Shown here: piece by piece, positions 8,838-18,386 of the stretch
Layout of the letters: the number at the start of each line of letters is the position of its first letter
How positions within the stretch are numbered: position 1 is the first letter of the stretch
Notes under the pieces: model-generated
Told to the model about the DNA's origin: nothing
Database searches by the model: none
The model's input: the letters and a program-made list of their open reading frames with translations, nothing else
Program-made: the position numbers and the translations under genes
Assembly (NCBI RefSeq): GCF_010994755.1
Contig: NZ_WHSB02000007.1
Location: 248,001-312,000 of the forward strand
Length of the DNA stretch: 64,000 nucleotides
From: Shinella lacus
Lineage (GTDB): Bacteria; Pseudomonadota; Alphaproteobacteria; Rhizobiales; Rhizobiaceae
Reading direction: 5' to 3'

Positions 8838-9638
8838 ATGGTAAGAGACGACGAGATGGATTCCGACAGGGAATCGATTGATATTTTCCGGACTGCAGGA
8901 CTGACCAGTAGCGACATTCGTGTCGACTTCAGGGATCAGATGGAACGGCACTCGCAGCGATATGCCGTGAACGACTACGTCGCGATCTTCGACAAGCGTA
9001 ACCTCGATCGTGAATGTCTGGCCAACAGCCTCGATTCCCACCAGATCGGCATCAGCATCTTCACCTTTTCGGGCCTGGCGAGCTGGCAGCAGCGCAAGGG
9101 CTCGCTCGGCACGCTGCGCGCCGCTCTTCTCAACATCGGCAGCAACGACATCACCGATCCCGGGCTTCGCGACGAGATCACCCAGCTCGTGACCACGCTG
9201 GAGCCGGTGCCGGTCGTCGTGCTTTCGGACAATCATGCCATCGAACACGTCTTGCAGGTCATCGATCTCGGCGTGCACGGTCTCATTCCAAGCACGGTCG
9301 ATATCGACGTCTGCATCGAGGCGATCGGGCTTGCCATCGCCGGCGGGCAGTTCGTTCCGGCCAGCAGCGTGCTTGCGATGCGCGGCCTGCTCGGCAGCTA
9401 CGCCTCGCGCAAGATCTGCGGCTCCGCCTTCACGGTGCGCCAGGCCGCCGTCGCCGAGGCGCTGCGCCGCGGCAAGGCGAACAAGATGATCGCCCGCGAA
9501 CTCAACCTCTGCGAAAGCACGGTGAAAGTGCACATTCGCAACATCATGAAGAAGCTCGGCGCCACCAACCGCACGGAAGTCGCCTGCAAGGTCGGCGAAA
9601 TCCTGACGGACGAGACGCTTCAGAACAGCAGGGCATAA
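8838..9638 (+). CDS. LuxR/FixJ-type transcriptional regulator with degenerate receiver domain
   Basis: 266 aa, paralogous to the regulator at 290-1039 along its whole length, including the shared DRECL...SL motif. Its C-terminal HTH contains NKMIAREL and STVKVHIRNIMKKL. The receiver phosphoacceptor is Asn99 (ALLNIGS) instead of Asp, and the position of the conserved Lys carries Ser (LIPST), so classical phosphorelay control is unlikely. ATG 8838 is preferred because GAGGGG lies 5-10 bases upstream; the frame is open to 8778. It is 26 bases upstream of the chain-length/export genes and so is probably co-transcribed with them. A role in exopolysaccharide control is inferred from position only. 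Confidence 0.82.
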   Translation: MVRDDEMDSDRESIDIFRTAGLTSSDIRVDFRDQMERHSQRYAVNDYVAIFDKRNLDRECLANSLDSHQIGISIFTFSGLASWQQRKGSLGTLRAALLNIGSNDITDPGLRDEITQLVTTLEPVPVVVLSDNHAIEHVLQVIDLGVHGLIPSTVDIDVCIEAIGLAIAGGQFVPASSVLAMRGLLGSYASRKICGSAFTVRQAAVAEALRRGKANKMIARELNLCESTVKVHIRNIMKKLGATNRTEVACKVGEILTDETLQNSRA

Positions 9639-9664
9639 GCCCGCTCCGCAACAGGAAGTCCGTC

Positions 9665-11836
9665 ATGATCTGGTCCGAAAATCAGGCCGGCCCGGAGGAG
9701 TCTGCGATTCCCAGGGTGCTTTCGGTCATCGTCGAGCGCCGGTGGCTGATCCTCTTCTGCGTTGCCGTGGGCATGGGGGCTGCCGCCGTCGGCTATCAGG
9801 ACCAGCCGTCGCGCTACCGCGCAGAGGCGGTGCTGGCGCTCGATGCGCGCAAGTTCCAGGCTTTACCGACTGAATCCGTCATTTCCTCGCTGCCGCAGGA
9901 AAGCCCGGTGCTGCGCACCGAGGTCGATATCATCTCGTCGCGCTCGATGGCCGAAAGGGTCCTGGCCTATCTGCAGGCGTCGGGCGTCGATGTCGCCAAG
10001 GGTTTCGTCCTGACGGCGGAAAGCGGCACCGCCCAGGCTTCGCCCGGCCACGCCACCCGCGCGATCGCCGACAGGCGCGTGCTCATCGACAAGCTGACCT
10101 CCGGCGTGCGCGTCACGAATGACGGCCGCTCCTACACGATCTACGTCGCCTTCAGCGGCACGGAGCCGCAGTTCACCGCCGACGTCGCCAACGCCTATGC
10201 GGAAACCTACATCAACTATCAGGTCGATCTCCAGACGACGGCAACACGGCGTGTCAGCGACTGGCTCGGCACGCGCCTCGTCAGCCTGCGCAGCGACCTG
10301 GAGCGCTCGGAACACACGGCGACCTCGTTCCGCGAAAAATCCGGCATCGTCAAGTCGAACGGCACGACCCTGCTGTCGCAGCAGATCGCCGGGCTGAATG
10401 CGGAGCTGGCGCGGTTGCGTGCCCAGCTTGCCGGCTCGGTCGCGCGGCTCGCCACCGCAATCGACGCATCGGAAGGAAAGGGCGGTCTCGCTTTGTCGGA
10501 GGTTCTCAACTCCCCGGCGATCCAGCAGCTGCGCACCGAAGAAGCACGCCTCAAGCGCCTGCTGGCGGCGATCAGCGAGAGCGGCGCGGTGAAGAACCCG
10601 CAGATTCCTGACCTGAAATCGCAGCTCGCCACGATCCAGGCACAGATCGACGTCGAGGTGGAGCAGATCGTCGGCAGCCTGCGCAACGAGATCGAGGTCA
10701 CGCGGCGCCAGCAGTCCGGCCTTGAGGCCAGCCTGAAACAGCTCCAGACCGAAATGTCGACGGCAAACGAATCGATTGTCCAGGCCGACCAGCTTGACCG
10801 CGAGGCAAGCGCCAACCGGGCGATCTACGAGAGCTACCTGACGCGCTACAAGCAGACGATCGAACAGGACGGTATCGCCATGGCGGAGGCGCGCATCATT
10901 TCGCGCGCCATGCCGTCCGGCACGCCGTCGAGCCCGGACCTTTCGGCCTGGCTGCTGGGCGGGCTGATGTTCGGCCTTGGCGGCGGCGCGTTCTCGACCC
11001 TTCTCCTGGAACTGCGCGCGAGCTTCCGGCGTCGTCCCGATCCGGCCGAAAGCAATCTCGGCAGCCCCGTCATCGGCCGCATCCCGGAGCTTTCCCCGCA
11101 GCAGCGCTCCAATGTCGCGGGCATCATCCGCGATTCCCTCTCGCCCTTTGCCCAGGCCGTCGCCGACGTGCAGGGCCGCCTGCGGCTTTCCGCCCGGTCG
11201 GGCAACGTGCTGGTGGTTTCGGTGACATCGGCAGGCCCCGGCGAGGGCAAGACGCTCGTCGCGTCCTGTCTCGCCCGCTCGCTGGCCGCCACGGGGCTGC
11301 GCACCGTCATCGTCGACACCAATCTCACGGCCCCCGGCATCGCCGACGAATTCAGCGTCCTGCCGCTGCGCACGGTGGATACGGTCGCGGCATCCGAGGA
11401 CGTGCCGATCGACGAGCTCATCCGCCGCGACGGGGCGTCCGGCCTCGACCTGATCTGCGCCGGCAGGGTCGATGTGCCCGCCGAACATATTCTCGGCCAC
11501 AAGGGTTTTGCGCGCCTGCTCTGTACCCTCCGGCAGACCTATGACGTCGTGATCGTCGACTCGACGGCGCTGTCGAACGGTTCCAGCGCGCTGCTCGTCT
11601 CCTCGCTTGCCGATACGACAGTGCTCGTCGTTCCGGCCGGCAGCGATTCCGTGCGCACGGTGCGGGCGCTGCGCACCCTCAAGACGGCCGGCATCGTGGT
11701 CGGAGGGCTCGTCATCAACAACGCGGCAAGCCGCCGCAACGTCGTGTCCCTCGTCACGGACCACCACCGGTCCACGGCCGACGCCGGAAAACGCAGCGAA
11801 AACCCCATCGACACGCCGTCGATCGTCGGGATGTGA
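9665..11836 (+). CDS. ExoP/Wzc-like chain-length determinant with degenerate tyrosine-kinase domain
   Basis: A 723-aa inner-membrane polysaccharide co-polymerase. It has a first transmembrane helix at about 27-44, a periplasmic Wzz/coiled-coil region to about 420, and a second helix at about 425-450. The cytoplasmic P-loop domain has Walker A PGEGKT (about 524-529). Compared with true BY-kinases, Walker A' reads DTNLT rather than DxDxR and Walker B reads VDSTA rather than DxxP. The C-terminal tail has no tyrosine cluster, so autophosphorylation is doubtful. It probably sets chain length with the Wza/ExoF-like protein 13 bases downstream. No Wzy or Wzx is in view. ATG 9665 follows AGGAAG. Confidence 0.85.
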   Translation: MIWSENQAGPEESAIPRVLSVIVERRWLILFCVAVGMGAAAVGYQDQPSRYRAEAVLALDARKFQALPTESVISSLPQESPVLRTEVDIISSRSMAERVLAYLQASGVDVAKGFVLTAESGTAQASPGHATRAIADRRVLIDKLTSGVRVTNDGRSYTIYVAFSGTEPQFTADVANAYAETYINYQVDLQTTATRRVSDWLGTRLVSLRSDLERSEHTATSFREKSGIVKSNGTTLLSQQIAGLNAELARLRAQLAGSVARLATAIDASEGKGGLALSEVLNSPAIQQLRTEEARLKRLLAAISESGAVKNPQIPDLKSQLATIQAQIDVEVEQIVGSLRNEIEVTRRQQSGLEASLKQLQTEMSTANESIVQADQLDREASANRAIYESYLTRYKQTIEQDGIAMAEARIISRAMPSGTPSSPDLSAWLLGGLMFGLGGGAFSTLLLELRASFRRRPDPAESNLGSPVIGRIPELSPQQRSNVAGIIRDSLSPFAQAVADVQGRLRLSARSGNVLVVSVTSAGPGEGKTLVASCLARSLAATGLRTVIVDTNLTAPGIADEFSVLPLRTVDTVAASEDVPIDELIRRDGASGLDLICAGRVDVPAEHILGHKGFARLLCTLRQTYDVVIVDSTALSNGSSALLVSSLADTTVLVVPAGSDSVRTVRALRTLKTAGIVVGGLVINNAASRRNVVSLVTDHHRSTADAGKRSENPIDTPSIVGM

Positions 11837-11849
11837 GGCTCGAAACGTC

Positions 11850-13109
11850 ATGGCAAAAGTCCAGGCCCTAACACGCAAAGAGCATCGGCCCCCGCCAGGC
11901 ATGCTTTGTCTGGCGCTGCTGGCCTGCCTGCTGTTCCTCGCCCAGGCGATTGCTGCGGCGGGTGCTGAGGACCAGCGCTACCGGCTGGCCAGCGGCGACG
12001 TGCTGCGCATCACGGTTTACGGCGACCTCGGATTGAGCGGGTCCTTTCCCATCGGCACGGACGGCACGATCGGCTATCCGCTGCTCGGCAACATCACGGC
12101 CGCCGGCAAGAGCATCGACGAGGTCCGCGAAACGATCGATGCGGGGCTGAAGGTGCATATCGCCAATCTTTCCGCATCTGTGGTGGTGGAAGCCTATGCG
12201 CCGGTCTTCATCGTCGGCGAGGTCCAGAAGCCCGGCCGCTACGAGTTCCGTCCCGGCATGATCGCGCTCGAACTGTTCGCGCTCGGCGGCGGGCAGAAGG
12301 AGGCGCTGGCGCAGGGGGAAAATGCCGGCGTGCAACTCGCCGGCCTGCGGCAGGAATATGCCGATCTCGGCATGCAGCTGCTGGCGCAGGATGTGAAGCG
12401 GGCGCGCCTTGAAGCGGAACTGAACGAGCGGGACTTCAGCTATGTGGCCCGCGAAGAGCTCGGCACGCCCGATCCGCGCATCGTCCAGCAGGTCGTGCAA
12501 TCCGAGCGCACGCTGTTCGAACTCCGGCGCGCGACGCTCGCCACCGAGCTCGAAAGCCTGGAAGTCCAGAAGAAAAGTTATGTCGAGGAGATCGACACGC
12601 TGGAGCGCAGCGGCAAGCTGCGTGACGGTGAACTCGCCCTCCTGGACGAGGATGTGAAACAGGCCCGCACCATGGTGGATCGCGGCATTACGTCCAAGAC
12701 CCAGCTTCGCGAAAAACAGCGCGAAATATCCGCGACCAACCGCGACGTGCTGGAGTTCGGCTCCTTCCTTGCCCGCGCCCGCCAGAACCTGACCGCGATC
12801 GACGGCCGACTGGTCTCCATGCGCGGGCAGCGCCGCGGAGACGTTGCGGCGGAACTGCGCGAGGTGAACATCGACATCCTGCGCCTTCGCCGCAAGATGG
12901 CCTATAGCGTCCAGGCCATGGCCGAGGCCGGCATCGCCCTGCAAAAGAAGGACGGCAGCCGGCAGGCCGCCTTCCGCTTCTCCGCCATCCGGCTGCTCGA
13001 TGGCCAATATAAAGAAGTCGAGGTCGGCCAGACCGATCCGGTGATGGCCGGCGACATCCTGCGGGTGAGCCTCGCGCTGGAAGAAGGCGACGTCGTCGTC
13101 CAGCGGTAG
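11850..13109 (+). CDS. Polysaccharide export protein (Wza/ExoF-like)
   Basis: 419 aa, close to the usual ExoF length. An N-terminal hydrophobic export signal spans about 18-41. A Poly_export domain follows (YRLASGDVLRITVYGDLGLSG onward, about 48-130), then an SLBB-like segment containing VFIVGEVQKPGRYEF. Residues about 170-340 are charged and helical, probably coiled coil, as in ExoF. The protein would sit at the cell envelope and export the polymer together with the co-polymerase encoded immediately upstream. ATG 11850 is chosen because earlier in-frame starts lie inside the preceding gene. No lipobox Cys is evident in the signal region, unlike E. coli Wza. Confidence 0.85.
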   Translation: MAKVQALTRKEHRPPPGMLCLALLACLLFLAQAIAAAGAEDQRYRLASGDVLRITVYGDLGLSGSFPIGTDGTIGYPLLGNITAAGKSIDEVRETIDAGLKVHIANLSASVVVEAYAPVFIVGEVQKPGRYEFRPGMIALELFALGGGQKEALAQGENAGVQLAGLRQEYADLGMQLLAQDVKRARLEAELNERDFSYVAREELGTPDPRIVQQVVQSERTLFELRRATLATELESLEVQKKSYVEEIDTLERSGKLRDGELALLDEDVKQARTMVDRGITSKTQLREKQREISATNRDVLEFGSFLARARQNLTAIDGRLVSMRGQRRGDVAAELREVNIDILRLRRKMAYSVQAMAEAGIALQKKDGSRQAAFRFSAIRLLDGQYKEVEVGQTDPVMAGDILRVSLALEEGDVVVQR

Positions 13110-13136
13110 GGAAGACCCTGCCGAATCATTGTGTGT

Positions 13137-14321
13137 TCAGCGATCGACAAGCACGCGAGCGAGAAGCAGGTTCTGCTGCTTGGCAAGTTCGGAGCGGATC
13201 ATTGCATTGCGCCGGGCGATCGCCTTGCCCGCGGCATGCAGGTCGCCGAGGACGATCCGGACCTGCCGCAAGAGCAGGTCCACGTCGAATGTCTCTATAT
13301 GCTGGCAGAACGGGATCCGGCCGAATTCCGCCATCAGCTCATCGTTCTTCTCCGCATAGCCGAGGGAGAGCGTCGGCCGGCCGATTTTCAGGGCGCAGAG
13401 CAGGTTGCTGTAGCGCGAGACGATGGCGATATCGACCTTCTGGATTTCTTCCATGACAGCGTGCAGCGAGCTGGTCCGCGCCGCTGACAAACGACCGCCG
13501 CCGCTTCCGGCGAAAGCGATGCGTATATCGTCGAGAGTCGTTTCGTCCGACGTATCGCCCATGAAGAGACGCACGTCGTAACCCTCGTCGAGCAGCCCGC
13601 GCACCACGCGCAGCATCTTGTCCAGATAGGTCCGGTAGATCGCCTCTGCGCCGACATGGTCGCGCTGCCATCCGCGATAATGCATGACGCCGATGCCGAT
13701 CGTCGTCGGGCGTTCCGTCGCGGCAGGGCGGACGGGTTTGCGCAGGCCGAAGGCGATGTCGGGAAAACGGTGGTCGGAAGAGGTGTCGATGCCGAGGCCC
13801 TGCACATAACGGAGCGAGTAGTCGTCGCGGTAGGAACGGTAATCGGCCAAACGTACCGCCGATTTGAGGAACCATCGGCTGAGCCTGCCGTGGATCGGCC
13901 CGGCGCCGATGCTGACGAAGGCTATGCGCGCGCCGCGCAGCCGGGCGGCAAGGCACCAGCCATAGACGATAAAGGGCCATCCGAACGCCGTTTCCTGGAA
14001 ATCGTCGAGGATGCCGGTGCCGGGCATCACCAGCACGTTGATTCGGCCGGCCGTCCGCAGCATCGAGACGAGGCTGGCGATGCGGCCGGGGATGCGACCG
14101 AGCCGGGCATCGAGGGCGCGGAAAAACGGACGGGAGAAGGACGCGCCGCGAATGCCGACCGCCTCAAGCGCAAAACGTTCGCCGATCGCCGCGGGGTCGG
14201 AGCAGATGCACAGCAGGCCGGCCTTCGGGCAGGCCCGGCGCAGGAAGACCAGCATCGCCTCCAGCGAGCCGTCATTGCCCGAGTTTCCGGACCCGAACTG
14301 TCCGAGCAGGCCGATCTTCAT
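13137..14321 (-). CDS. Polysaccharide pyruvyl transferase family protein
   Basis: A 394-aa member of the polysaccharide pyruvyl transferase family (CsaB/ExoV-like). The N-terminus has the family glycine motif GSGNSGNDGSLEAML (about 10-24). The C-terminal half has VDIAIVSRYSNLLCALKIGRPTLSLGY, the typical domain-2 segment. Members usually transfer pyruvate from PEP as a ketal onto a sugar, adding negative charge to exopolysaccharide, but some distant members have other roles. It is convergent with the export gene (27 bases between stops) and divergent from the glycosyltransferase at 14566, with a 244-base shared upstream region. Confidence 0.8.
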   Translation of the reverse strand: MKIGLLGQFGSGNSGNDGSLEAMLVFLRRACPKAGLLCICSDPAAIGERFALEAVGIRGASFSRPFFRALDARLGRIPGRIASLVSMLRTAGRINVLVMPGTGILDDFQETAFGWPFIVYGWCLAARLRGARIAFVSIGAGPIHGRLSRWFLKSAVRLADYRSYRDDYSLRYVQGLGIDTSSDHRFPDIAFGLRKPVRPAATERPTTIGIGVMHYRGWQRDHVGAEAIYRTYLDKMLRVVRGLLDEGYDVRLFMGDTSDETTLDDIRIAFAGSGGGRLSAARTSSLHAVMEEIQKVDIAIVSRYSNLLCALKIGRPTLSLGYAEKNDELMAEFGRIPFCQHIETFDVDLLLRQVRIVLGDLHAAGKAIARRNAMIRSELAKQQNLLLARVLVDR

Positions 14322-14565
14322 GAAGTTTGTCCACCGCTATCGAGTGGCGCCCCGGAAGTCCGGGCATTCAAAAAATAGGCGAGGGCCGCCAGGACGCCAA
14401 ACTATCGCGCCGCACCCCGAGACGGAAAACAAGGCCATTCGACGTCCCGCCTCCACCAAAAGAGGTAGGTGCCGGGCCGTCTCCTGCGAAGGGCCGGGGC
14501 AGCTTTCCAAGACCCAGCTTTTCCGGTGCCGATCCGTCGGGACAATGGACATCGAGGGACCGACC

Positions 14566-15762
14566 ATGAAGATCGCCTATTTCGTCCTGCCGCATATGGG
14601 CGGCACCTATACCGTGTTCAGGCACCTGCGCGGTGGCCTCGCACCGCACGGGATCGACCTGCGCTGGGTCGGGCTGTCCCATGGCGGCTGGAGCCTTCAA
14701 CCGGGGCTGGAGCACGAAGCGGCCTTCGGCACGCTCGTGGAAACGCCGCCGGGCGACGGGAAAAGTGCCGCACGGCAGCTTGAACGGGCGATCGCCGCGG
14801 AAGGCTTCGACGGCGTCATCGTCAATGTGCTCAGCGACCGGGTGCAGACCAATATCGTGCGTTATCTCTCGCCAAAAATCCTGCGCCTGATGGTCGTGCA
14901 CAACATCACGCCCGGCACCTACGCCGCCGCCCACGCGATCCGGCCGCATGTCCATGCCACCGTCTGCGTCTCGCGACGCTGCCGCGACGATCTGGTGAAG
15001 CGCCATCATTTCCCGGCCGAGCGTACCGCCGTCATCGCCAATGCCATCTCGACGGATGCCTACCCCCAGGCCGACCGGCTGCCCCGGCCGATCGGGGAGG
15101 GGCTGCGGCTGCTGTTCCTCGGACGAATCGAGGATGCTTCCAAGGGTGTCTTGTGGTTGCCGGAGATCCTTGCCCGGCTGCCGGCCTCGGTGACCCTGAC
15201 CATTGCCGGCGACGGGCCGGATCTCGCGCGGTTGAAGGCCGCCATGCCCGGCATGGCGCCGCGCATCGTCTATGTCGGCGCGGTCGCGGCCGAAGCGGTG
15301 CCGGACCTGCTGGCGGCGCACGACGTCTTTCTCATGCCGTCGCGCTACGAAGGGCTGCCGATGGCGCTGGTGGAGGCCATGGCGGCCGGATGCGTGCCGG
15401 TCGCCTCGGCGCTGCGTGGCGTCACGGACATGATCGTCGAGGATGGGCGGGACGGCCTGCTGTTCCCGGTCGGCGACCCGGCGAAGGCCGTAGGCCTCAT
15501 CCGCAGCCTGGACAAGGACCGCGCGCGTCTGCTCGCCCTTTCCATCGGCGCGCGGCGAAAGGTTGCCGGCGCCTTCACGGTGGACCGCATGGCAGCGCAT
15601 TATGCCTCGGTGTTGCGTGACATCCAGGCGAACCCGCCGCCGCTCGCCGCTCCCCTTGCCATGGACGGCTGGTCGCTGCCGCCGGGCCTGCGCCCCGGAC
15701 TGCGCACTTTCCTGCCGCAGCCGTTGAAGAACTGGCTGCGCGTGGTGCGCGAACGGCTCTGA
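14566..15762 (+). CDS. GT4-like glycosyltransferase
   Basis: 398 aa with the two-Rossmann GT-B layout. The C-terminal half contains LLFLGRIEDASKGVLWLPE (nucleotide-sugar entry region) and the retaining GT4 motif SRYEGLPMALVEAMAAGCVP, with the paired glutamates seven residues apart. The last 30 residues look like an added tail. ATG 14566 has GAGGGA 6 bases upstream; an alternative ATG lies at 14545 in the same frame. It is presumably one of the glycosyltransferases building the repeat unit of the polymer. It stands alone on the plus strand before the tRNA genes. Confidence 0.82.
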   Translation: MKIAYFVLPHMGGTYTVFRHLRGGLAPHGIDLRWVGLSHGGWSLQPGLEHEAAFGTLVETPPGDGKSAARQLERAIAAEGFDGVIVNVLSDRVQTNIVRYLSPKILRLMVVHNITPGTYAAAHAIRPHVHATVCVSRRCRDDLVKRHHFPAERTAVIANAISTDAYPQADRLPRPIGEGLRLLFLGRIEDASKGVLWLPEILARLPASVTLTIAGDGPDLARLKAAMPGMAPRIVYVGAVAAEAVPDLLAAHDVFLMPSRYEGLPMALVEAMAAGCVPVASALRGVTDMIVEDGRDGLLFPVGDPAKAVGLIRSLDKDRARLLALSIGARRKVAGAFTVDRMAAHYASVLRDIQANPPPLAAPLAMDGWSLPPGLRPGLRTFLPQPLKNWLRVVRERL

Positions 15763-15832
15763 TCGAGAGAATCCGCGTCGCCGGCGCGTTGAAATCACGC
15801 GCAAAACAGGGGAATTGGGGGAAGGGAAGAAG

Positions 15833-15908
15833 TGGTGGGCGATGACGGACTCGAACCGCCGACATCCTCGGTGTAAACGAGGCGCTCTACCAACTGAGCT
15901 AATCGCCC
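15833..15908 (-). tRNA. tRNA-Val (anticodon TAC)
   Basis: A complete 76-base cloverleaf on the minus strand. The acceptor stem is GGGCGAT/ATCGCCC, the D-arm contains TAGCTCAGTTGGTAGAGC, and the anticodon loop TTTACAC (anticodon TAC) sits in a CCTCG/CGAGG stem. The T-loop is GGTTCGAGTCC. The CCA end is encoded (15833-15835 on the plus strand reads TGG). Confidence 0.96.
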
Positions 15909-16153
15909 GCCGCGTTGGTGGCCGTGATCTATGCGGAACCGGATCAAACCGCAAGAGGCAATCGAAAAGTTTTTTGCATTTTTTGAATGTCCCCATGGTG
16001 ATACAGAAGGGTGTGGAAACATTTCAGGGCGCGTCATTCTTTTGTCGTGAAACCTGCTTGACACCCAAAGGCGAACCCCTTAGTTAGCCGCTCATCGAAC
16101 GGCTCTGGGCCGCTCGGGACGGGTGCTTCGCCATCCGGACGCTTTCGAGGAAT

Positions 16154-16230
16154 GCGGGTGTAGCTCAGTCGGTTAGAGTGCCGGCCTGTCACGCCGGAGG
16201 TCGCGGGTTCGAGCCCCGTCACTCGCGCCA
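16154..16230 (+). tRNA. tRNA-Asp (anticodon GTC), copy 1
   Basis: A 77-base tRNA with acceptor stem GCGGGTG/CACTCGC (one G-T pair), anticodon loop CTGTCAC in a CCGGC/GCCGG stem, T-loop GGTTCGAGCCC and an encoded CCA. It is identical to the copy that starts 45 bases after its end. Confidence 0.97.
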
Positions 16231-16275
16231 CTCGAAAGGCCGGACGAAACAGTCGAGACCGCAAGGTCACAATGC

Positions 16276-16352
16276 GCGGGTGTAGCTCAGTCGGTTAGAG
16301 TGCCGGCCTGTCACGCCGGAGGTCGCGGGTTCGAGCCCCGTCACTCGCGCCA
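16276..16352 (+). tRNA. tRNA-Asp (anticodon GTC), copy 2
   Basis: An exact repeat of the tRNA-Asp at 16154-16230, CCA included. The spacers differ, so only the tRNA body is duplicated. Both probably come from one precursor transcript. Confidence 0.97.
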
Positions 16353-16819
16353 TTTCCCCTTCTCCTCCATATATATGGTGCCGTTTCTTCACGCGGCACT
16401 TCATGCGATCCAATCGAATCGGCGCAGCGATGCCTCGTATGGTCCCTCGCGGATAATTCGACTTCGTCTTGCTGGTGCAGATTGACGCACCTCAGCTCGC
16501 CATTTGGCGTGATTCCGATGATCGATCCCGATGCCAGTTCGAGGTGGGGCAGGGCGTGCGAAGTGATTTCTCTTCGCACCTGCGGCGAAACGCCCGGAAT
16601 GCCGCCCGTCATGAAATCGTAACGATTTAAATGGCTTTGCCACCTGCCTTTCCGGGCGGTCGGGAAAACAACACAATGATTGCGGCGAAAGCCGGACAAA
16701 GCCTTGCGCGGTTGCTCTCACTGCGCTAACGACGTGGCGTTGCAACATACTTTCTCGGCTTGCAGGTCACCGACCAACAGGCGTCTTCCCGGCGCCAGCA
16801 GCAGGCAGGATGGACGCCA
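16353..16819. other. Intergenic region between tRNA-Asp and nuoA
   Basis: 467 bases with no gene I can support. It must contain the promoter of the nuo operon, but no clear -35/-10 pair stands out. A minus-strand open frame crosses it and runs into the antisense of the tRNA; codon use is poor and I do not call it. GCAGGATGGACGCC at 16805-16818 includes an out-of-frame ATG just before nuoA. Confidence 0.4.
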
Positions 16820-17185
16820 ATGACTGAACTTCTCGGTTCCTATATCCCGATCGCCATCTTCATCGGTATCGCGCTCGTGATCGGCATTGCACTGCTGGTC
16901 GCGCCCTTTGCCGTCGCATACAAGGCCCCCGATTCGGAAAAGCTTTCCGCTTACGAGTGCGGCTTCAATGCGTTCGACGATGCGCGCATGAAATTCGACA
17001 TCCGCTTCTACCTGGTGTCGATCCTCTTCATCATCTTCGACCTCGAAGTGGCCTTCCTCTTCCCCTGGGCCGTCTCCTTCGGCGACATGGGCTGGTTCGG
17101 CTTCTGGTCGATGATGGTCTTCCTCGGTGTCCTGACCATCGGCTTCATCTACGAATGGAAGAAGGGAGCACTCGAATGGGAGTAG
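16820..17185 (+). CDS. nuoA: NADH-quinone oxidoreductase subunit A
   Basis: 121 aa, the normal NuoA length, with three transmembrane helices (about 9-31, 65-85, 93-113). The family signature [24 protein letters not shown] lies in the loop between helices 1 and 2, with the conserved Cys in SAYECGF. It is part of the membrane arm near the quinone site of complex I. ATG 16820 gives the standard N-terminus MTELLGSY. Its last codons overlap the nuoB start by 10 bases, so the two are translationally coupled. It is the first gene of a complete nuo operon. Confidence 0.97.
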   Translation: MTELLGSYIPIAIFIGIALVIGIALLVAPFAVAYKAPDSEKLSAYECGFNAFDDARMKFDIRFYLVSILFIIFDLEVAFLFPWAVSFGDMGWFGFWSMMVFLGVLTIGFIYEWKKGALEWE

Positions 17186-17751
17186 CATCCACCACGCTCG
17201 TCGCGCAGCAGCCGAAGGGGATCATCGATCCCTCGACCGGCAAGCCGATCGGCAGCAACGACGCTTTCTTCGGCGAGATCAACAATGAGCTTGCCGACAA
17301 GGGCTTCCTCGTCACCTCGACCGACGAACTCATCACCTGGGCGCGCACCGGTTCGCTGATGTGGATGACCTTTGGTCTTGCCTGCTGCGCCGTCGAGATG
17401 ATGCAGCTCTCCATGCCGCGTTACGACGTAGAGCGTTTCGGCTTCGCGCCGCGCGCCTCTCCGCGCCAGTCCGACGTCATGATCGTCGCCGGCACGCTGA
17501 CCAACAAGATGGCGCCCGCGCTCCGCAAGGTCTACGACCAGATGCCGGAGCCGCGTTACGTCATCTCGATGGGCTCCTGCGCAAACGGCGGCGGCTACTA
17601 TCATTATTCCTATTCGGTGGTGCGCGGCTGTGACCGCGTGGTGCCGGTCGATATCTACGTACCAGGCTGTCCTCCCACGGCAGAAGCGCTCCTCTACGGC
17701 GTGCTCCTGCTGCAGAAGAAGATCCGCCGGACCGGTACGATCGAGCGATAA
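17176..17751 (+). CDS. nuoB: NADH-quinone oxidoreductase subunit B
   Basis: A 191-aa NuoB/PSST subunit that holds the N2 [4Fe-4S] cluster next to quinone. All four ligands are visible: adjacent cysteines in LACCAVEMM, then [10 protein letters not shown] and [17 protein letters not shown] 17176 lies inside the end of nuoA; longer in-frame starts would run through nuoA. The N-terminal 40 residues are the variable extension typical of alphaproteobacteria. nuoC follows after 17 bases. Confidence 0.97.
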   Translation: MGVASTTLVAQQPKGIIDPSTGKPIGSNDAFFGEINNELADKGFLVTSTDELITWARTGSLMWMTFGLACCAVEMMQLSMPRYDVERFGFAPRASPRQSDVMIVAGTLTNKMAPALRKVYDQMPEPRYVISMGSCANGGGYYHYSYSVVRGCDRVVPVDIYVPGCPPTAEALLYGVLLLQKKIRRTGTIER

Positions 17752-17768
17752 GGGCAGGGGACTGACAC

Positions 17769-18371
17769 ATGAGCGAAGCCCTCCAGGAGCTGTCCTCCTA
17801 TATCGGCGAAGCGGCAGGCCAACTCGTCGCGTCTTCGGATATCGCCTACGGCGAACTCACCCTGAAGACGGACGCTGCACGCATCCTCGATCTTCTGACC
17901 TTCCTGCGCGATGACGTGCAGTGCGGGTTCGTCAACCTCATCGATGTCTGCGGCGTCGACTGGCCGGCGCGCGCCGAGCGCTTCGACGTGGTCTACCACC
18001 TGCTGTCGCCGCGCCAGAACCAGCGCATCCGCATCAAGGTCGCGACCGGCGAGGACGTTCCCGTTCCTTCCGCTTTCCCGGTCTATCCGGGTGCCGACTG
18101 GTTCGAGCGCGAAGCCTACGACATGTACGGCATCCTCTTCACCGGCCACCCGGACCTGCGGCGCATCCTCACCGACTACGGCTTCGAGGGGCACCCGCTG
18201 CGAAAGGATTTCCCGACCACCGGCTTCGTTGAAGTGCGTTACGACGACGAGGTCAAGCGTGTCGTGTATGAGCCTGTCGAACTGAAGCAGGAATTCCGCA
18301 ACTTCGATTTTCTCTCGCCATGGGAAGGCACCGATTACGTGCTGCCGGGCGACGAAAAAGCCAAGCAGTAG
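17769..18371 (+). CDS. nuoC: NADH-quinone oxidoreductase subunit C
   Basis: A 200-aa 30-kDa-type subunit of the peripheral arm. The signature [37 protein letters not shown] is clear at about 114-150. It is separate from NuoD, unlike the fused NuoCD of enteric bacteria, as expected in alphaproteobacteria. The C-terminus ends in [17 protein letters not shown]. It is followed by a small membrane-protein gene before nuoD. Confidence 0.97.
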   Translation: MSEALQELSSYIGEAAGQLVASSDIAYGELTLKTDAARILDLLTFLRDDVQCGFVNLIDVCGVDWPARAERFDVVYHLLSPRQNQRIRIKVATGEDVPVPSAFPVYPGADWFEREAYDMYGILFTGHPDLRRILTDYGFEGHPLRKDFPTTGFVEVRYDDEVKRVVYEPVELKQEFRNFDFLSPWEGTDYVLPGDEKAKQ

Positions 18372-18386
18372 GAGTAGGGCGCGGTC

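Noticed and set aside
8778-8838. Longer N-terminus for the second LuxR-type regulator from 8778
   Set aside because: The chosen ATG 8838 has a good GAGGGG site; the extension has none and does not match the paralogue.
16295-16699. Minus-strand frame between tRNA-Asp and nuoA
   Set aside because: It reads through the antisense of the tRNA, has mixed codon use and no ribosome site.
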